From the NCBI GenBank assembly GCA_002600635.1, contig CP021371.1:3723001-3787000 (forward strand): DNA of 64,000 nt. The letters are read 5' to 3'. Made by a program: the position numbers and the translations under genes. The stretch is from Rhizobium sp. ACO-34A. GTDB lineage: Bacteria > Pseudomonadota > Alphaproteobacteria > Rhizobiales > Rhizobiaceae. Under the pieces are notes generated by a model that did not search any database, was not told the origin of the DNA, and saw only the letters and a program-made list of their open reading frames with translations. Below, in pieces: positions 56,199-64,000 of the stretch; position 1 is the first letter of the stretch, and every line of letters begins with the position of its first letter.

Positions 56199-57200
56199 AT
56201 GAGCAAGTCTCCCCTCCTCGATATCCGCGCGCTTTCCCGCGATTATGTCGGCCATTCGCTGGTCGGCGCATCCCACAGCACGAGGGCGCTGGACGAGGTG
56301 TCGCTTGCGGTCGATGGCGGCGAGATTTTCGGCATTGTCGGCGAAAGCGGTTGCGGGAAATCGACGCTTGCCCGGCTGGTGGCGGCGCTCGACAGGCCGA
56401 CCTCCGGCCATGTGCTCTTCGATGGCGATGACCTGTTTTCGCTTCGCCCGCGAGACCTCATGCGCAAGCGCGAGAATTTCCAGATGGTGTTTCAGGACCC
56501 GTTCGGCTCGCTCGATCCGCGCCAGAAGGTCGAGCGCATCGTCGCCGAACCGCTGCATGTTCTGGCAAGGCGGCCGAGCCGCGCGGAAATCCGCGAGAAG
56601 GTGGCCGACATGCTGGAAAGCGTCGGACTGCAGGCCGCCCATGCCGGGCGTTATCCGCATGAATTCTCAGGTGGCCAGCGCCAGCGCATCGCGATTGCCC
56701 GCGCCCTTGTCACCGAGCCGAAACTGGTGATCGCCGACGAGGCGGTCTCGGCACTCGACCTCTCGGTGCAGGCGCAGGTGCTGAACCTGCTGATGGACCT
56801 GCGCGAAAGGCGCGGCGTGAGCTTCCTGTTCATCACTCACAACCTCGCCGTGGTCGACTGCATCGCCGACCGGGTCGGCGTCATGCATCGCGGCCGGCTG
56901 GTGGAAACCGGGCCGGCGCATGATGTCTTCGAACGGCCATTTCATCCCTATACGAGGGTTTTGGCCGAGGCCGAGCCGAGCATCGAGCGGTTTGGCCGGC
57001 CGGCAGCCTCAGAGCGCTCGCCCCCGGCACCTGGCTCCGCCGATACAGGCGGCTGCGCCTTTCGCAACCGCTGTCCTCTGGCGATTGCCCGCTGCGCCGC
57101 CGAGCGGCCGGAACTGCGCGCGATCGCGCCGGGACGGCAAGCCGCCTGCCACCGTGCGGAGGATATGGGGGCGGAGGATATGGCCGGAAACGGAAACTGA
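56199..57200 (+). CDS. Peptide-type ABC transporter ATP-binding protein (DppF-like)
   Basis: This 333-residue ATPase has Walker A GESGCGKST, signature FSGGQRQR, Walker B LVIADEAVSALD (EA in place of EP), and a C-terminal CAFRNRCPLAIARC cysteine cluster. It is the second ATPase of the importer. GGAGG precedes the ATG at 56199. The last 20 residues (EDMGAEDMAG repeats) look like a low-complexity tail. The amidase gene follows after 40 bases. Confidence 0.92.
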   Translation: MSKSPLLDIRALSRDYVGHSLVGASHSTRALDEVSLAVDGGEIFGIVGESGCGKSTLARLVAALDRPTSGHVLFDGDDLFSLRPRDLMRKRENFQMVFQDPFGSLDPRQKVERIVAEPLHVLARRPSRAEIREKVADMLESVGLQAAHAGRYPHEFSGGQRQRIAIARALVTEPKLVIADEAVSALDLSVQAQVLNLLMDLRERRGVSFLFITHNLAVVDCIADRVGVMHRGRLVETGPAHDVFERPFHPYTRVLAEAEPSIERFGRPAASERSPPAPGSADTGGCAFRNRCPLAIARCAAERPELRAIAPGRQAACHRAEDMGAEDMAGNGN

Positions 57201-57240
57201 ACCACCAGACGATTTTTGAAAGCAGAAGGCATTACCCAAA

Positions 57241-58635
57241 ATGACTGATTTGCTCGATTTGACCATCAAGGACCTTGTCGCCGGTTACCGCGCGAAAACC
57301 CTCTCCCCGCACGAATACTGGCTGGCGGTCGAAGCCCGTATCGAGGCCTTCGAACCGCATGTGGCAGCGCTTTACGCCTATGACCCGCAAGGCGCGCGCG
57401 AACAGGCGAAGGCCTCCACCGAACGCTGGCTGCGGGATGAACCGCTCGGCCCCCTCGACGGCATCCCCGTCTCGCTGAAGGAGCTGATCGCCACCAAGGG
57501 ACAGCCGGTTCCGCTCGGCACCGCCGCCGTCGACCTTCTCCCCGCCGAGGAAGACGCGCCGATCGCCGCGCGCATGAAGGAAGACGGCGCGGTGATCTTC
57601 GCCAAGACCACCTGCCCCGACTACGGCATGCTCTCCTCCGGCCTGTCGAGCTTCCATCCGCTGTCGCGCAATCCCTGGGACGTGACGCAGAACCCCGGCG
57701 GATCGAGCGCGGGCGCGGCTGCGGCCGGTGCGGCGGGTTACGGCCCCTTGCATATCGGCACGGATATCGGCGGCTCGGTGCGCCTGCCCGCTGGCTGGAC
57801 CGGCCTCTTCGGCTTCAAGCCCAGCCACGGGCGCATTCCGGTCGATCCCTATTATGTCGGTCGCTGCGCCGGTCCGATGACACGATGCGTCGATGATGCA
57901 GCCTTCTCGATGGCGACGCTTTCGCGCCCCGACTGGCGCGACGGCACCAGCCTGCCGCCCAATGATTTCGACTGGATGGACCACGAGATCGATGTGCGCG
58001 GCATGAAGATCGGGGTGATGCTGGATGCCGGCTGCGGCCTTGCGGTCGACATGGAAATCCGCGACGCGGTGCTCGCCGCCGCGAAGCGTTTCGAGGATGC
58101 CGGCGCTGTCGTCGTCGAGGTCGCGCCGGTTCTGACGCGCCGGATGCTCGACGGTCTCGACATGTTCTGGCGGGCCAAGTTCTGGGGGGATATCCGCAAC
58201 CTCAGCGCCGAGCGCCGCGCCAAGATCCTGCCTTACATCTACCAATGGGCCGAGAAGGGCGCGGATGTCTCCGGCGTCGAGGCGGTGCAGGGCTTCGGCC
58301 AGACCATCGAGATGCGCAAGACCTGCGGACGGCTCTTCACCACCGTCGATGCGGTGCTCTCGCCGACCAATCCGATCGTCTCCTATCCGGCGGACTGGGC
58401 CTCCCCGACCAACGATCCGGAACAGCCCTTCGAACATATCGCCTTCACCGTTCCGTGGAACATGTCGGAACAGCCGGCGGCCTCGATCAACTGCGGCTTC
58501 TCCAAGACAGGCATGCCCATCGGCCTGCAGATCGTCGGCCCGCGCTTCGATGACATGCGCGTGCTGAAACTGTCGAAACTGTTCGAAACCTGGACCGGCG
58601 GCGTGACCAACTGGCCGAAGCCGCCGGTGGCTTGA
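57241..58635 (+). CDS. Amidase (amidase signature family)
   Basis: This 464-residue hydrolase has the Ser-cisSer-Lys triad: K80 in VSLKELIA, the cis-serine in PGGSSAGAA (155-156) and the nucleophile S179 in TDIGGSVRLPA. It cleaves a C-N amide bond; the natural substrate is unknown. It is last in the transporter unit, so it probably hydrolyses the imported compound. Length and motifs fit free-standing amidases rather than GatA, since no gatB/gatC are nearby. Confidence 0.88.
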   Translation: MTDLLDLTIKDLVAGYRAKTLSPHEYWLAVEARIEAFEPHVAALYAYDPQGAREQAKASTERWLRDEPLGPLDGIPVSLKELIATKGQPVPLGTAAVDLLPAEEDAPIAARMKEDGAVIFAKTTCPDYGMLSSGLSSFHPLSRNPWDVTQNPGGSSAGAAAAGAAGYGPLHIGTDIGGSVRLPAGWTGLFGFKPSHGRIPVDPYYVGRCAGPMTRCVDDAAFSMATLSRPDWRDGTSLPPNDFDWMDHEIDVRGMKIGVMLDAGCGLAVDMEIRDAVLAAAKRFEDAGAVVVEVAPVLTRRMLDGLDMFWRAKFWGDIRNLSAERRAKILPYIYQWAEKGADVSGVEAVQGFGQTIEMRKTCGRLFTTVDAVLSPTNPIVSYPADWASPTNDPEQPFEHIAFTVPWNMSEQPAASINCGFSKTGMPIGLQIVGPRFDDMRVLKLSKLFETWTGGVTNWPKPPVA

Positions 58636-58670
58636 GGCTGCGGCTTGAGATTGCGGCTTTGGTTGGCTCT

Positions 58671-58858
58671 GCCCCTCATCCCCCTGCCGGGACCTTCTCC
58701 CCGTAAACGGGGAGAAGGAACGAACCGGACACCTCGCGTCATGACAACACACGGCATGGCGCATCTCTCGTGCGCAAGCGGCAGAGACAGGCGAAAATGG
58801 TGCGGCATATCCCTTCTCCCCGCCTGCGGGGAGAAGGTGGCGGCAGCCGGATGAGGGG
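58671..58858. repeat. Palindromic intergenic repeat, family B
   Basis: The first stem is CCTTCTCCCCGTAAACGGGGAGAAGG-like (58692 onwards) and the second, near 58812, is built on CCCCGCCTGCGGGG. The two halves are separated by about 95 bases of unrelated sequence. It lies between the convergent amidase and dehydrogenase genes. Confidence 0.85.
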
Positions 58859-58908
58859 CAAGCGCGGCGGAAACATACGCGAGGACAAGGCTCGCCTACC
58901 CCGACCAC

Positions 58909-61350
58909 TCAGGCCTTGATCCGCTCCATCCCGGGATCGAACATCGGTCCGAGATGGATTTCGGCGGGAACCTTTTCCATCGCAACGACGAGTTCGTAGG
59001 AACCGCTCGTCAGGTAGTCGTCGCTGACGCCTCCCGCATTGCGGACATAGCCGTAGCCGATCGCCTTGCCGAGCGTGTAGCCATAGCCGCCGCTGGTGAG
59101 ATAGCCGACCGGCTCGCCATTGCGCAGGATCGTCTCGCGTCCGAGCAGGACGACATCGGGACCGGCGGTGAACCCCGTCAGCCGCTTCTTCAACGGTTCG
59201 CCGGCTACGGCCTGCAGCGCGGAGCGACCGAGGAAATCGGCGTTACGCCTGAGCTTGACGGCGAAGCCGAGCCCCGCTTCGAGCGGCGTATCGTTCGGCG
59301 TGATATCCGAGCCCCAGGCGCGATAGCCTTTTTCCAGCCTGAGCGATTCCAGAGCCCGATAGCCGACCGGCTTGACGCCGAACCGCTGTCCCGCTGCCAT
59401 CAGGGCGTCGAAGACCTCGCCGATGGCAGCGATGGGCACATGCAGTTCCCAGCCAAGCTCGCCGACATAGGTAATGCGCAAGGCCCGCATCACACTGCCG
59501 GCGATGGTGATTTCCCGCGCATGGCCGAAGGGGAATGCAACGTTCGAAACATCCGCCGCCGTCACGGCGGCCAGCACGTCCCGCGCCTTCGGCCCCATCA
59601 GCGACAGCGTGCCCCAGTCCTCCGTGACATCGGCCATCTCCACCTTCGCGCCGGCCGGAACATGGTCGGCGATCCAGCCGAAATCATGGGTGCGGAAGCC
59701 GGTGCCCGTCACGATGTAGAACCTGTCTTCGCCAAGCCGCGCGACCGTCAGGTCGGCCTCGATGCCGCCGCGCGTGTTGAGAAGCTGGGTATAAGTCAGG
59801 CGACCGACCGGTTTTGTGACGTCGTTAGCGCAGATGTGGTCGAGGACTTTCAGGGCGTCGGGACCGGTCACTTCGTATTTGGCGAAGGAGGACTGGTCGA
59901 AGATGCCGACAGCCTCGCGCACATGGGCATGCTCGACACCGACCGCATCGAACCAGTTCTGCCGGCCCATCGAATAGACATCTCGCCCTTCCGTGCCCTC
60001 AGGGGCAAACCAGTTCGGCCGCTCCCAGCCGAGCTTCGATCCGAATACCGCCCCATGGGCCTTCAGTCGTTCATACAGCGGCGAGGTAAGCCGCGGCCGG
60101 CCGCTTTCATATTCCTCATGCGGAAAGGCGACGGTGTAGTGCTTGCCATAGGCCTCCAGCGTGCGGTCGAGCACCCATTGGCGGTCGCGATGCATGCCGG
60201 AGAACCGGCGGATATCGACCACCCAGAGATCGAGCGGCGCTTCGCCATCCACGACCCACTGCGCCAGTACCCAGCCCGCGCCGCCCCCGGATGCGATACC
60301 GAAGGCATTGAAGCCCGCGCCGACGAACATGTTGCTGCATTCCGGCGCGACGCCGAGAATGAAGTTGCCGTCCGGAGTGAAGCTCTCGGGACCGTTGATC
60401 ATCTGCTTGACGCCGGCCTTTTCCAGCGCCGGAATGCGCTCGATGGCCTGCACCATGTGCTGCTCGAAATGATCGAAATCGTCGTCGAACAGACGGAAGG
60501 CCCATTCGTCCGGCACATCACCGGTCGTCCAGGGTTGAGGATTGGGCTCATAGCCGCCCATCACCAGTCCGCCGACCTCCTCCTTGAAATAGGTAAGGCG
60601 GTCCGGATCGCGGATCGTCGGCGCATCGGTGGCGAGCCCGTCGATCTTCTCAGTGATGATGTACTGGTGCTTAACCGGCTGCAGCGGCACGTTGATGCCG
60701 GCCATGGCGCCGACCTGTCTTGCCCACTGTCCCGCACAGTTCACTACCTTTTCGCAGGTGATATCGCCAAGCGTGGTCTTCACCGCGACGATGCGACCGT
60801 CCTTCATGTCGAAGCCCGTCACCCGGACGTTCTCGACGATCTTCGCGCCATGCATGCGCGCGCCCTTGGCCAACGACTGGGTGATGTCGGAGGGGCTGGC
60901 CTGACCGTCCGTCGGCAACCAGCTTGCGCCGACGAGATCACCGACATTCATCAACGGCCACATCCGCTTGACCTCTTCCGGCGAGACGAGATGCATCTCC
61001 ATGCCGAAACTGCCGGCGGTGGTAGCGAGACGACGAAATTCCGTCCAGCGATCCTGATTGGTGGCGAGCCGCAGACAGCCGGTCATCTTCCAGCCGGTCG
61101 CAAGACCGGTCTCCGCTTCCAGCCCCTTGTAGAGGTCGACCGAATATTTCAGCACACGAGTGATGGAGGCCGACGACCGCAATTGCCCGACGAGACCCGC
61201 CGCATGCCAGGTGGAGCCGGAGGTCAGCGTGCCCTGCTCCAGCAGCACCACATCCGCCTTGTGGTCGCGAGCCAGGTGATAGGCTGTCGAGCAGCCGATG
61301 ATGCCGCCGCCGATGACGACGATCTGTGCATGGGAAGGAAGCGTGGTCAT
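58909..61350 (-). CDS. GcvT-domain FAD dehydrogenase (sarcosine/dimethylglycine dehydrogenase-like)
   Basis: This 813-residue two-part enzyme has an N-terminal DAO-type FAD domain (IGGGIIGCSTAYHLA, residues 13-27), with SGSTWHAAGL where H49 matches the covalent flavin histidine of dimethylglycine and sarcosine dehydrogenases, and a C-terminal folate-binding GcvT-type domain (from about 430; YVGELGWELHVP). It would oxidatively remove an N-methyl group and pass the C1 unit to tetrahydrofolate. The start at 61350 overlaps the upstream kinase gene by four bases. The exact N-methyl substrate is unknown. Confidence 0.9.
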   Translation of the reverse strand: MTTLPSHAQIVVIGGGIIGCSTAYHLARDHKADVVLLEQGTLTSGSTWHAAGLVGQLRSSASITRVLKYSVDLYKGLEAETGLATGWKMTGCLRLATNQDRWTEFRRLATTAGSFGMEMHLVSPEEVKRMWPLMNVGDLVGASWLPTDGQASPSDITQSLAKGARMHGAKIVENVRVTGFDMKDGRIVAVKTTLGDITCEKVVNCAGQWARQVGAMAGINVPLQPVKHQYIITEKIDGLATDAPTIRDPDRLTYFKEEVGGLVMGGYEPNPQPWTTGDVPDEWAFRLFDDDFDHFEQHMVQAIERIPALEKAGVKQMINGPESFTPDGNFILGVAPECSNMFVGAGFNAFGIASGGGAGWVLAQWVVDGEAPLDLWVVDIRRFSGMHRDRQWVLDRTLEAYGKHYTVAFPHEEYESGRPRLTSPLYERLKAHGAVFGSKLGWERPNWFAPEGTEGRDVYSMGRQNWFDAVGVEHAHVREAVGIFDQSSFAKYEVTGPDALKVLDHICANDVTKPVGRLTYTQLLNTRGGIEADLTVARLGEDRFYIVTGTGFRTHDFGWIADHVPAGAKVEMADVTEDWGTLSLMGPKARDVLAAVTAADVSNVAFPFGHAREITIAGSVMRALRITYVGELGWELHVPIAAIGEVFDALMAAGQRFGVKPVGYRALESLRLEKGYRAWGSDITPNDTPLEAGLGFAVKLRRNADFLGRSALQAVAGEPLKKRLTGFTAGPDVVLLGRETILRNGEPVGYLTSGGYGYTLGKAIGYGYVRNAGGVSDDYLTSGSYELVVAMEKVPAEIHLGPMFDPGMERIKA

Positions 61351-62270
61351 GAAAAGGTCTTTCCGTAAAGGGTATGATAATGGTCGAGGGCAGCGGCAAG
61401 CCGCTCGAGATTTTCTTCCGTGTAGGCGACGTAATCCGCGCCCGGCGCTGACAGATGCAGTTCCGACACCATGCTCCACATCGCCTCGCGCAGCAGGGAT
61501 GCGCATTGCATGGCGGCGAGCGAACGGCGGATTTCGGGATCGGGCGTTGTCCCGAGATAGGCGGCAAGAAATTCCTCCGACTGATCCGCGGAAAGCCCCG
61601 CATTCGAGGTTGCGCCGGCAAGATCGAACATCGCCGTCGAGAAGCCGGCATATTCGTAATCGATCAGCCAGAGACGCTCGCCGTCGTCCATGATGTTGGC
61701 GGGCAGGAGATCGTTGTGGCCGAAGACGATCGGCAGCGGCCATTGCGCCTTCTCCAGCTCGTCGGCAATCGCCAGATAGCCGGGCAGCTCCGCCGTCAGG
61801 CGGCTCTTGCCCTTTTCCAGCGTGTAGGCGTAATCCCGAATGACGTGAAAAGGCCAGAACAGGAAGGCCGCGCCGCGCACGAAACGCGGCATGGTATCAT
61901 GAAAGGTCCGGAGCATCCGGGCGACCCGCTCCCGCTCGGCAATCACGTCTTCCGCGGAAAACGTCTTGCCCCTGATGAGCCCGCTCACCATCACGCCCGG
62001 TTCTGCATAGTGGATATCGGGGCCGAAACCGGCGGCGTACGCGGCTTGCGCGGTCATGAGCTCGCGATCCCGGAAGACGTGATGAAACGGATAGTCGCTG
62101 CCAAACCGCACGACGTGCGGCCCACGGGCATCCCGCACCACATAGCTCTCGTTGCTGATACCGCCCTTCAACCGCGAGATCTCGACGATGCCGTCCCAGC
62201 AGGGCAAGGCCCGGATGCGGTCTTCCGTTGCTTTCGGGATGATGAATTCAGATATCGAAGACCCGTTCAT
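61347..62270 (-). CDS. Choline-kinase-like phosphotransferase
   Basis: This 307-residue protein of the APH/choline kinase fold has the catalytic loop VFGHNDLLPANIM (183-195; D187 as base, N192 for magnesium) and the metal-binding LIDYEYAG (D204), the usual spacing for choline/ethanolamine kinases. I chose the ATG at 62270; the longer upstream frame has no support. It is the first gene of the minus-strand unit and is coupled by overlap to the N-methyl dehydrogenase, suggesting both act on a choline-like or N-methylated amine. Aminoglycoside resistance is not suggested by the motifs. Confidence 0.85.
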   Translation of the reverse strand: MNGSSISEFIIPKATEDRIRALPCWDGIVEISRLKGGISNESYVVRDARGPHVVRFGSDYPFHHVFRDRELMTAQAAYAAGFGPDIHYAEPGVMVSGLIRGKTFSAEDVIAERERVARMLRTFHDTMPRFVRGAAFLFWPFHVIRDYAYTLEKGKSRLTAELPGYLAIADELEKAQWPLPIVFGHNDLLPANIMDDGERLWLIDYEYAGFSTAMFDLAGATSNAGLSADQSEEFLAAYLGTTPDPEIRRSLAAMQCASLLREAMWSMVSELHLSAPGADYVAYTEENLERLAAALDHYHTLYGKTFS

Positions 62271-62481
62271 CGCAACACCCTGCCCGAGAACAGGCAGGGG
62301 CCATGGGAAGGCAGTGGTACGGACAGAGGGACAAGCATGCAGTTTCCTCCCGGTCGAACGCATGAAATCTATCAGGCCGATCCCGCACGCCGTTCCCGCG
62401 TTATTCTTGTCGTGAAGCGCAACGGGCATCAACGGCAATCTCTGCCAGGAATCGGGCACCTGTCAATGCGATTGATGTGGC

Positions 62482-62515
62482 ATTTTGTGGCTTTATGCCC
62501 GATTTTGCGACTTTA
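62482..62515. promoter_or_regulatory. Tandem direct repeat, candidate DeoR operator
   Basis: ATTTTGTGGCTTTA (62482-62495) and ATTTTGCGACTTTA (62502-62515) match at 12 of 14 bases with a 20-base period, about two helical turns. They lie in the 303-base gap between the divergent kinase and DeoR genes. The DeoR product is the natural candidate binder, controlling both directions. The rest of the gap has no gene. Confidence 0.6.
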
Positions 62516-62573
62516 CATTTTCATGACGGCGAAGCATCGCTATCAACTGGCGACAGCGATTGGGTGGGGAGCC

Positions 62574-63350
62574 ATGAACGAACCGAAGCGCCACAGGGAG
62601 ATTTTGCGGTTTCTGCAACAGGACGGAACGCTTTCGATTTCCGACCTTGCCCGCCGCTTACGCGTCTCACTCGAAACCGTACGCCGTGACATAAAGCCGC
62701 TCGCCGAAAACGGAGCGGTCGTTCGCATGCACGGCGCGATTGCGCTGCCCAGCTCTGTCGGTGAAGCACCCTTCGAAAAGCGGATGAGGGAAAATGCTGC
62801 GGCCAAGAAGGCCATCGCCCAGGCGGTCGCGCTTACGATCCGCGATGGCGATTCCATCATGCTCGACACCGGCACGACGACGAGCTTTCTCGCCCGCGAA
62901 CTGCTGGGCCACCGCCGCCTGACCGTGGTGACCAATTCCTCGGACATCGCCCGTACACTGGCGACGGTCAACGACAACAAGGTCTACATGGCCGGCGGCG
63001 AGCTGCGCAGCGACAATGCCGCAGCCTTCGGCATTTCCGCGATCGAATTCGTCAGCCGTTTCAACGTCACCCACGCGGTCATCTCCGCCGGGGCCGTCGA
63101 TGCGGCAAGCGGCATCATGGATTACGACCTCGAAGAGGCGGAGTTTGCCCGGACCGTGCTTTCCCGCGGCAAAAGGACGCTGGTCGTCACGGATCACACC
63201 AAGTTCGGCCGCCAGGGACTGGTCAAGGTTTGCGACTTTGCCGATATCGGCGAACTCGCGACGGACCGGGCGCCGTCGCCCGATATTGCCGAAGCACTCT
63301 CCGCAGCAGGCGTTTCCCTCTTTCTCGCAAGGAACGCGAATTCAACCTAG
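62574..63350 (+). CDS. DeoR-family transcriptional repressor
   Basis: This 258-residue DeoR/GlpR-type regulator has an N-terminal HTH (RHREILRFLQQDG... DLARRLRVSLETVRRDI, residues 6-43) and a C-terminal sugar-phosphate-sensing domain (LDTGTTTSFLA, VVTNSSDIA). The ATG at 62574 follows GGGGAG; an in-frame upstream start would add 17 residues. It diverges from the kinase-dehydrogenase unit and probably represses it until a phosphorylated ligand is present, which fits the adjacent kinase. Its stop codon lies in the left end of an inverted-repeat element. Confidence 0.9.
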   Translation: MNEPKRHREILRFLQQDGTLSISDLARRLRVSLETVRRDIKPLAENGAVVRMHGAIALPSSVGEAPFEKRMRENAAAKKAIAQAVALTIRDGDSIMLDTGTTTSFLARELLGHRRLTVVTNSSDIARTLATVNDNKVYMAGGELRSDNAAAFGISAIEFVSRFNVTHAVISAGAVDAASGIMDYDLEEAEFARTVLSRGKRTLVVTDHTKFGRQGLVKVCDFADIGELATDRAPSPDIAEALSAAGVSLFLARNANST

Positions 63351-63423
63351 TGGTCTGATTTTGACATTTGCTACCGCTTGAGGAACCCTCGAGCGCAAAT
63401 GTCAAAATCATGAAGACCACTAG
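63347..63423. repeat. CTAG-bounded inverted-repeat element, copy 1
   Basis: This 77-base element has CTAGTGGTC at its left end, GACCACTAG at its right, and inner arms GATTTTGACATTTGC / GCAAATGTCAAAATC. The TAG in the left end is the stop codon of the DeoR gene, so the element borders or has trimmed that gene's 3' end. It could be a miniature mobile element or a structural repeat. The centre (about 20 bases) is unpaired. Confidence 0.8.
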
Positions 63424-63436
63424 CAACTATTTTTTC

Positions 63437-63515
63437 CTAGTGGAATTTTCGAATTTGACATTTGATCCTCGAGATCGCGGCAGATGGGTATCAAATGTCA
63501 AATTCATTCCACTAG
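63437..63515. repeat. CTAG-bounded inverted-repeat element, copy 2
   Basis: This 79-base element has CTAGTGGAAT / ATTCCACTAG ends and inner arms GAATTTGACATTTGAT / ATCAAATGTCAAATTC. It shares the CTAGTGG ends and the TTTGACATTTG core with copy 1 but differs elsewhere, with matching changes on both arms that keep the pairing. It lies 13 bases after copy 1 in the same AT-richer gap. Confidence 0.8.
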
Positions 63516-63519
63516 ACGA

Positions 63520-63541
63520 AGTCTCCAGTTTCTTGGAGACT
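63520..63541. terminator. Small perfect hairpin, possible terminator
   Basis: AGTCTCCA and TGGAGACT form an 8-base stem with loop GTTTCT. It lies 170 bases after the DeoR stop, next to the second inverted-repeat element. No T-run follows, so its termination strength is unclear. Confidence 0.35.
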
Positions 63542-63654
63542 GTTACCCGGACGCTATTGCATCTGCGAAAACCATGTTGTTTTAATCAAATGATTAGACA
63601 CGGCGCTTAACTCTTTGCGAAAGAGGAAGACGCTTTTCGACACGAGGGCTACCG

Positions 63655-64000
63655 GTGAAACTTCCCAAACTGAACGGCATCATTCTGGCAATCGTGGTGG
63701 CGGCTGCCGCAGGCGGCGGCTACTACGTATGGCAGTCGATTGCTTCTGCCGAGCTCCCGGCAGGAATCGCGAGCGGCAATGGGCGCATCGAGGCCGTCGA
63801 GGTTGACGTGGCCGCCAAGTTTGCCGGACGTATCAGCGAGATCTTCGTGGACGAAGGCGACTTCGTCAAAGCCGGCGACAAGATCGCCCAGATCGACACC
63901 CGCGAACTGGACACCCAGCTCAAGCAGGCCGAGGCGCAGGCACGCCGGGCCGATATCGGCATCGAAACCGCCAATGCGCAGGTCGTCCAGCGCAACGCGG
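63655..64000 (+). CDS. HlyD-family membrane fusion/adaptor protein, 5' end only
   Basis: This frame, started by GTG at 63655 behind GAGGG, runs off the window with 115 residues. One N-terminal membrane anchor (GIILAIVVAAAAGGGYYVW) is followed by SGNGRIEAVEVDVAAKFAGRI and DEGDFVKAGDKIAQID, the biotinyl-lipoyl-like domain of HlyD/EmrA-type adaptors, then a coiled-coil start (LDTQLKQAEAQARRADIG). Such proteins link an inner-membrane ABC or MFS exporter to an outer-membrane channel. The partner genes are presumably downstream. The non-ATG start is supported by the membrane segment position. Confidence 0.8.
   Translation, partial: MKLPKLNGIILAIVVAAAAGGGYYVWQSIASAELPAGIASGNGRIEAVEVDVAAKFAGRISEIFVDEGDFVKAGDKIAQIDTRELDTQLKQAEAQARRADIGIETANAQVVQRNA

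Noticed and set aside
61347..62270. Aminoglycoside phosphotransferase (resistance gene)
   Set aside because: Motif spacing fits the choline/ethanolamine kinase branch, and it is coupled to a metabolic dehydrogenase.

Overview
The window reads as high-GC alphaproteobacterial DNA, most likely from a member of the Rhizobiaceae (Rhizobium/Agrobacterium/Ensifer type). The evidence is codon usage, many ATGA operon overlaps, several ABC uptake systems each with a LysR or DeoR regulator, a pccR-pccB-pccA-mcm block, a DUF982 gene, and dense rhizobial-type palindromic intergenic repeats. I saw no rRNA, tRNA, CRISPR array, phage or transposase genes. The strain and replicon cannot be told from the sequence; the content is accessory catabolism and transport, as on a chromid or megaplasmid.

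Region 1 (1-16025) is one catabolic locus. It starts with the 5' end of a BMP-type (nucleoside/purine-like) binding protein on the minus strand. On the plus strand follow a degenerate acylphosphatase, a stand-alone Rieske protein, a GST-like protein, adenine deaminase, a LysR regulator, a two-subunit TPP decarboxylase, a GMC oxidoreductase, an ATZ/TRZ amidohydrolase, an oxygenase catalytic subunit that lacks its Rieske domain, a fused FAD+molybdopterin hydroxylase, its [2Fe-2S] subunit and an aldehyde dehydrogenase. The separate Rieske protein, GST-like protein and Rieske-less oxygenase resemble the NdmC/NdmD/NdmE logic of bacterial methylxanthine N7-demethylation. This is my best candidate for an undescribed system, perhaps for an N-methylated purine or related heterocycle; the substrate is inference.

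Region 2 (16026-20926) holds a lower-GC Phd/PemK-type toxin-antitoxin pair with a perfect inverted repeat over its promoter, then an acyl-CoA dehydrogenase and a 3-hydroxyisobutyryl-CoA hydrolase (valine degradation), a RidA-like gene and a LysR gene. Region 3 (20957-29994) is the propionyl-CoA to succinyl-CoA module: an ScfR/PccR regulator diverging from pccB, a small unknown gene, a KptA RNA 2'-phosphotransferase set between pccB and pccA, pccA, and methylmalonyl-CoA mutase.

Region 4 (30331-39057) is a LysR gene diverging from a branched-chain-amino-acid-type ABC transporter (binding protein, two ATPases, two permeases), followed by a GMC dehydrogenase and 3-hydroxyisobutyrate dehydrogenase. 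Region 5 (39690-47327) is a minus-strand polyamine-type ABC transporter led by an agmatinase-family ureohydrolase, with a divergent GcvA-like LysR gene and an aminotransferase. Region 6 (47391-49952) has a TIGR03862-type flavoprotein, a PfkB-family kinase and a DUF982 protein.

Region 7 (50067-58635) is a LysR gene, a complete dipeptide-type ABC transporter and an amidase. Here dppB has no in-frame stop and its frame runs through dppC into dppD. Region 8 (58909-63350) is a minus-strand sarcosine/dimethylglycine dehydrogenase-like flavoprotein plus a choline-kinase-like phosphotransferase, divergent from a DeoR repressor with tandem candidate operator half-sites. The window ends with two CTAG-bounded inverted-repeat elements and the start of an HlyD-family adaptor gene. 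Palindromic repeat families fill most operon gaps, often just after binding-protein genes or between transporter subunits.
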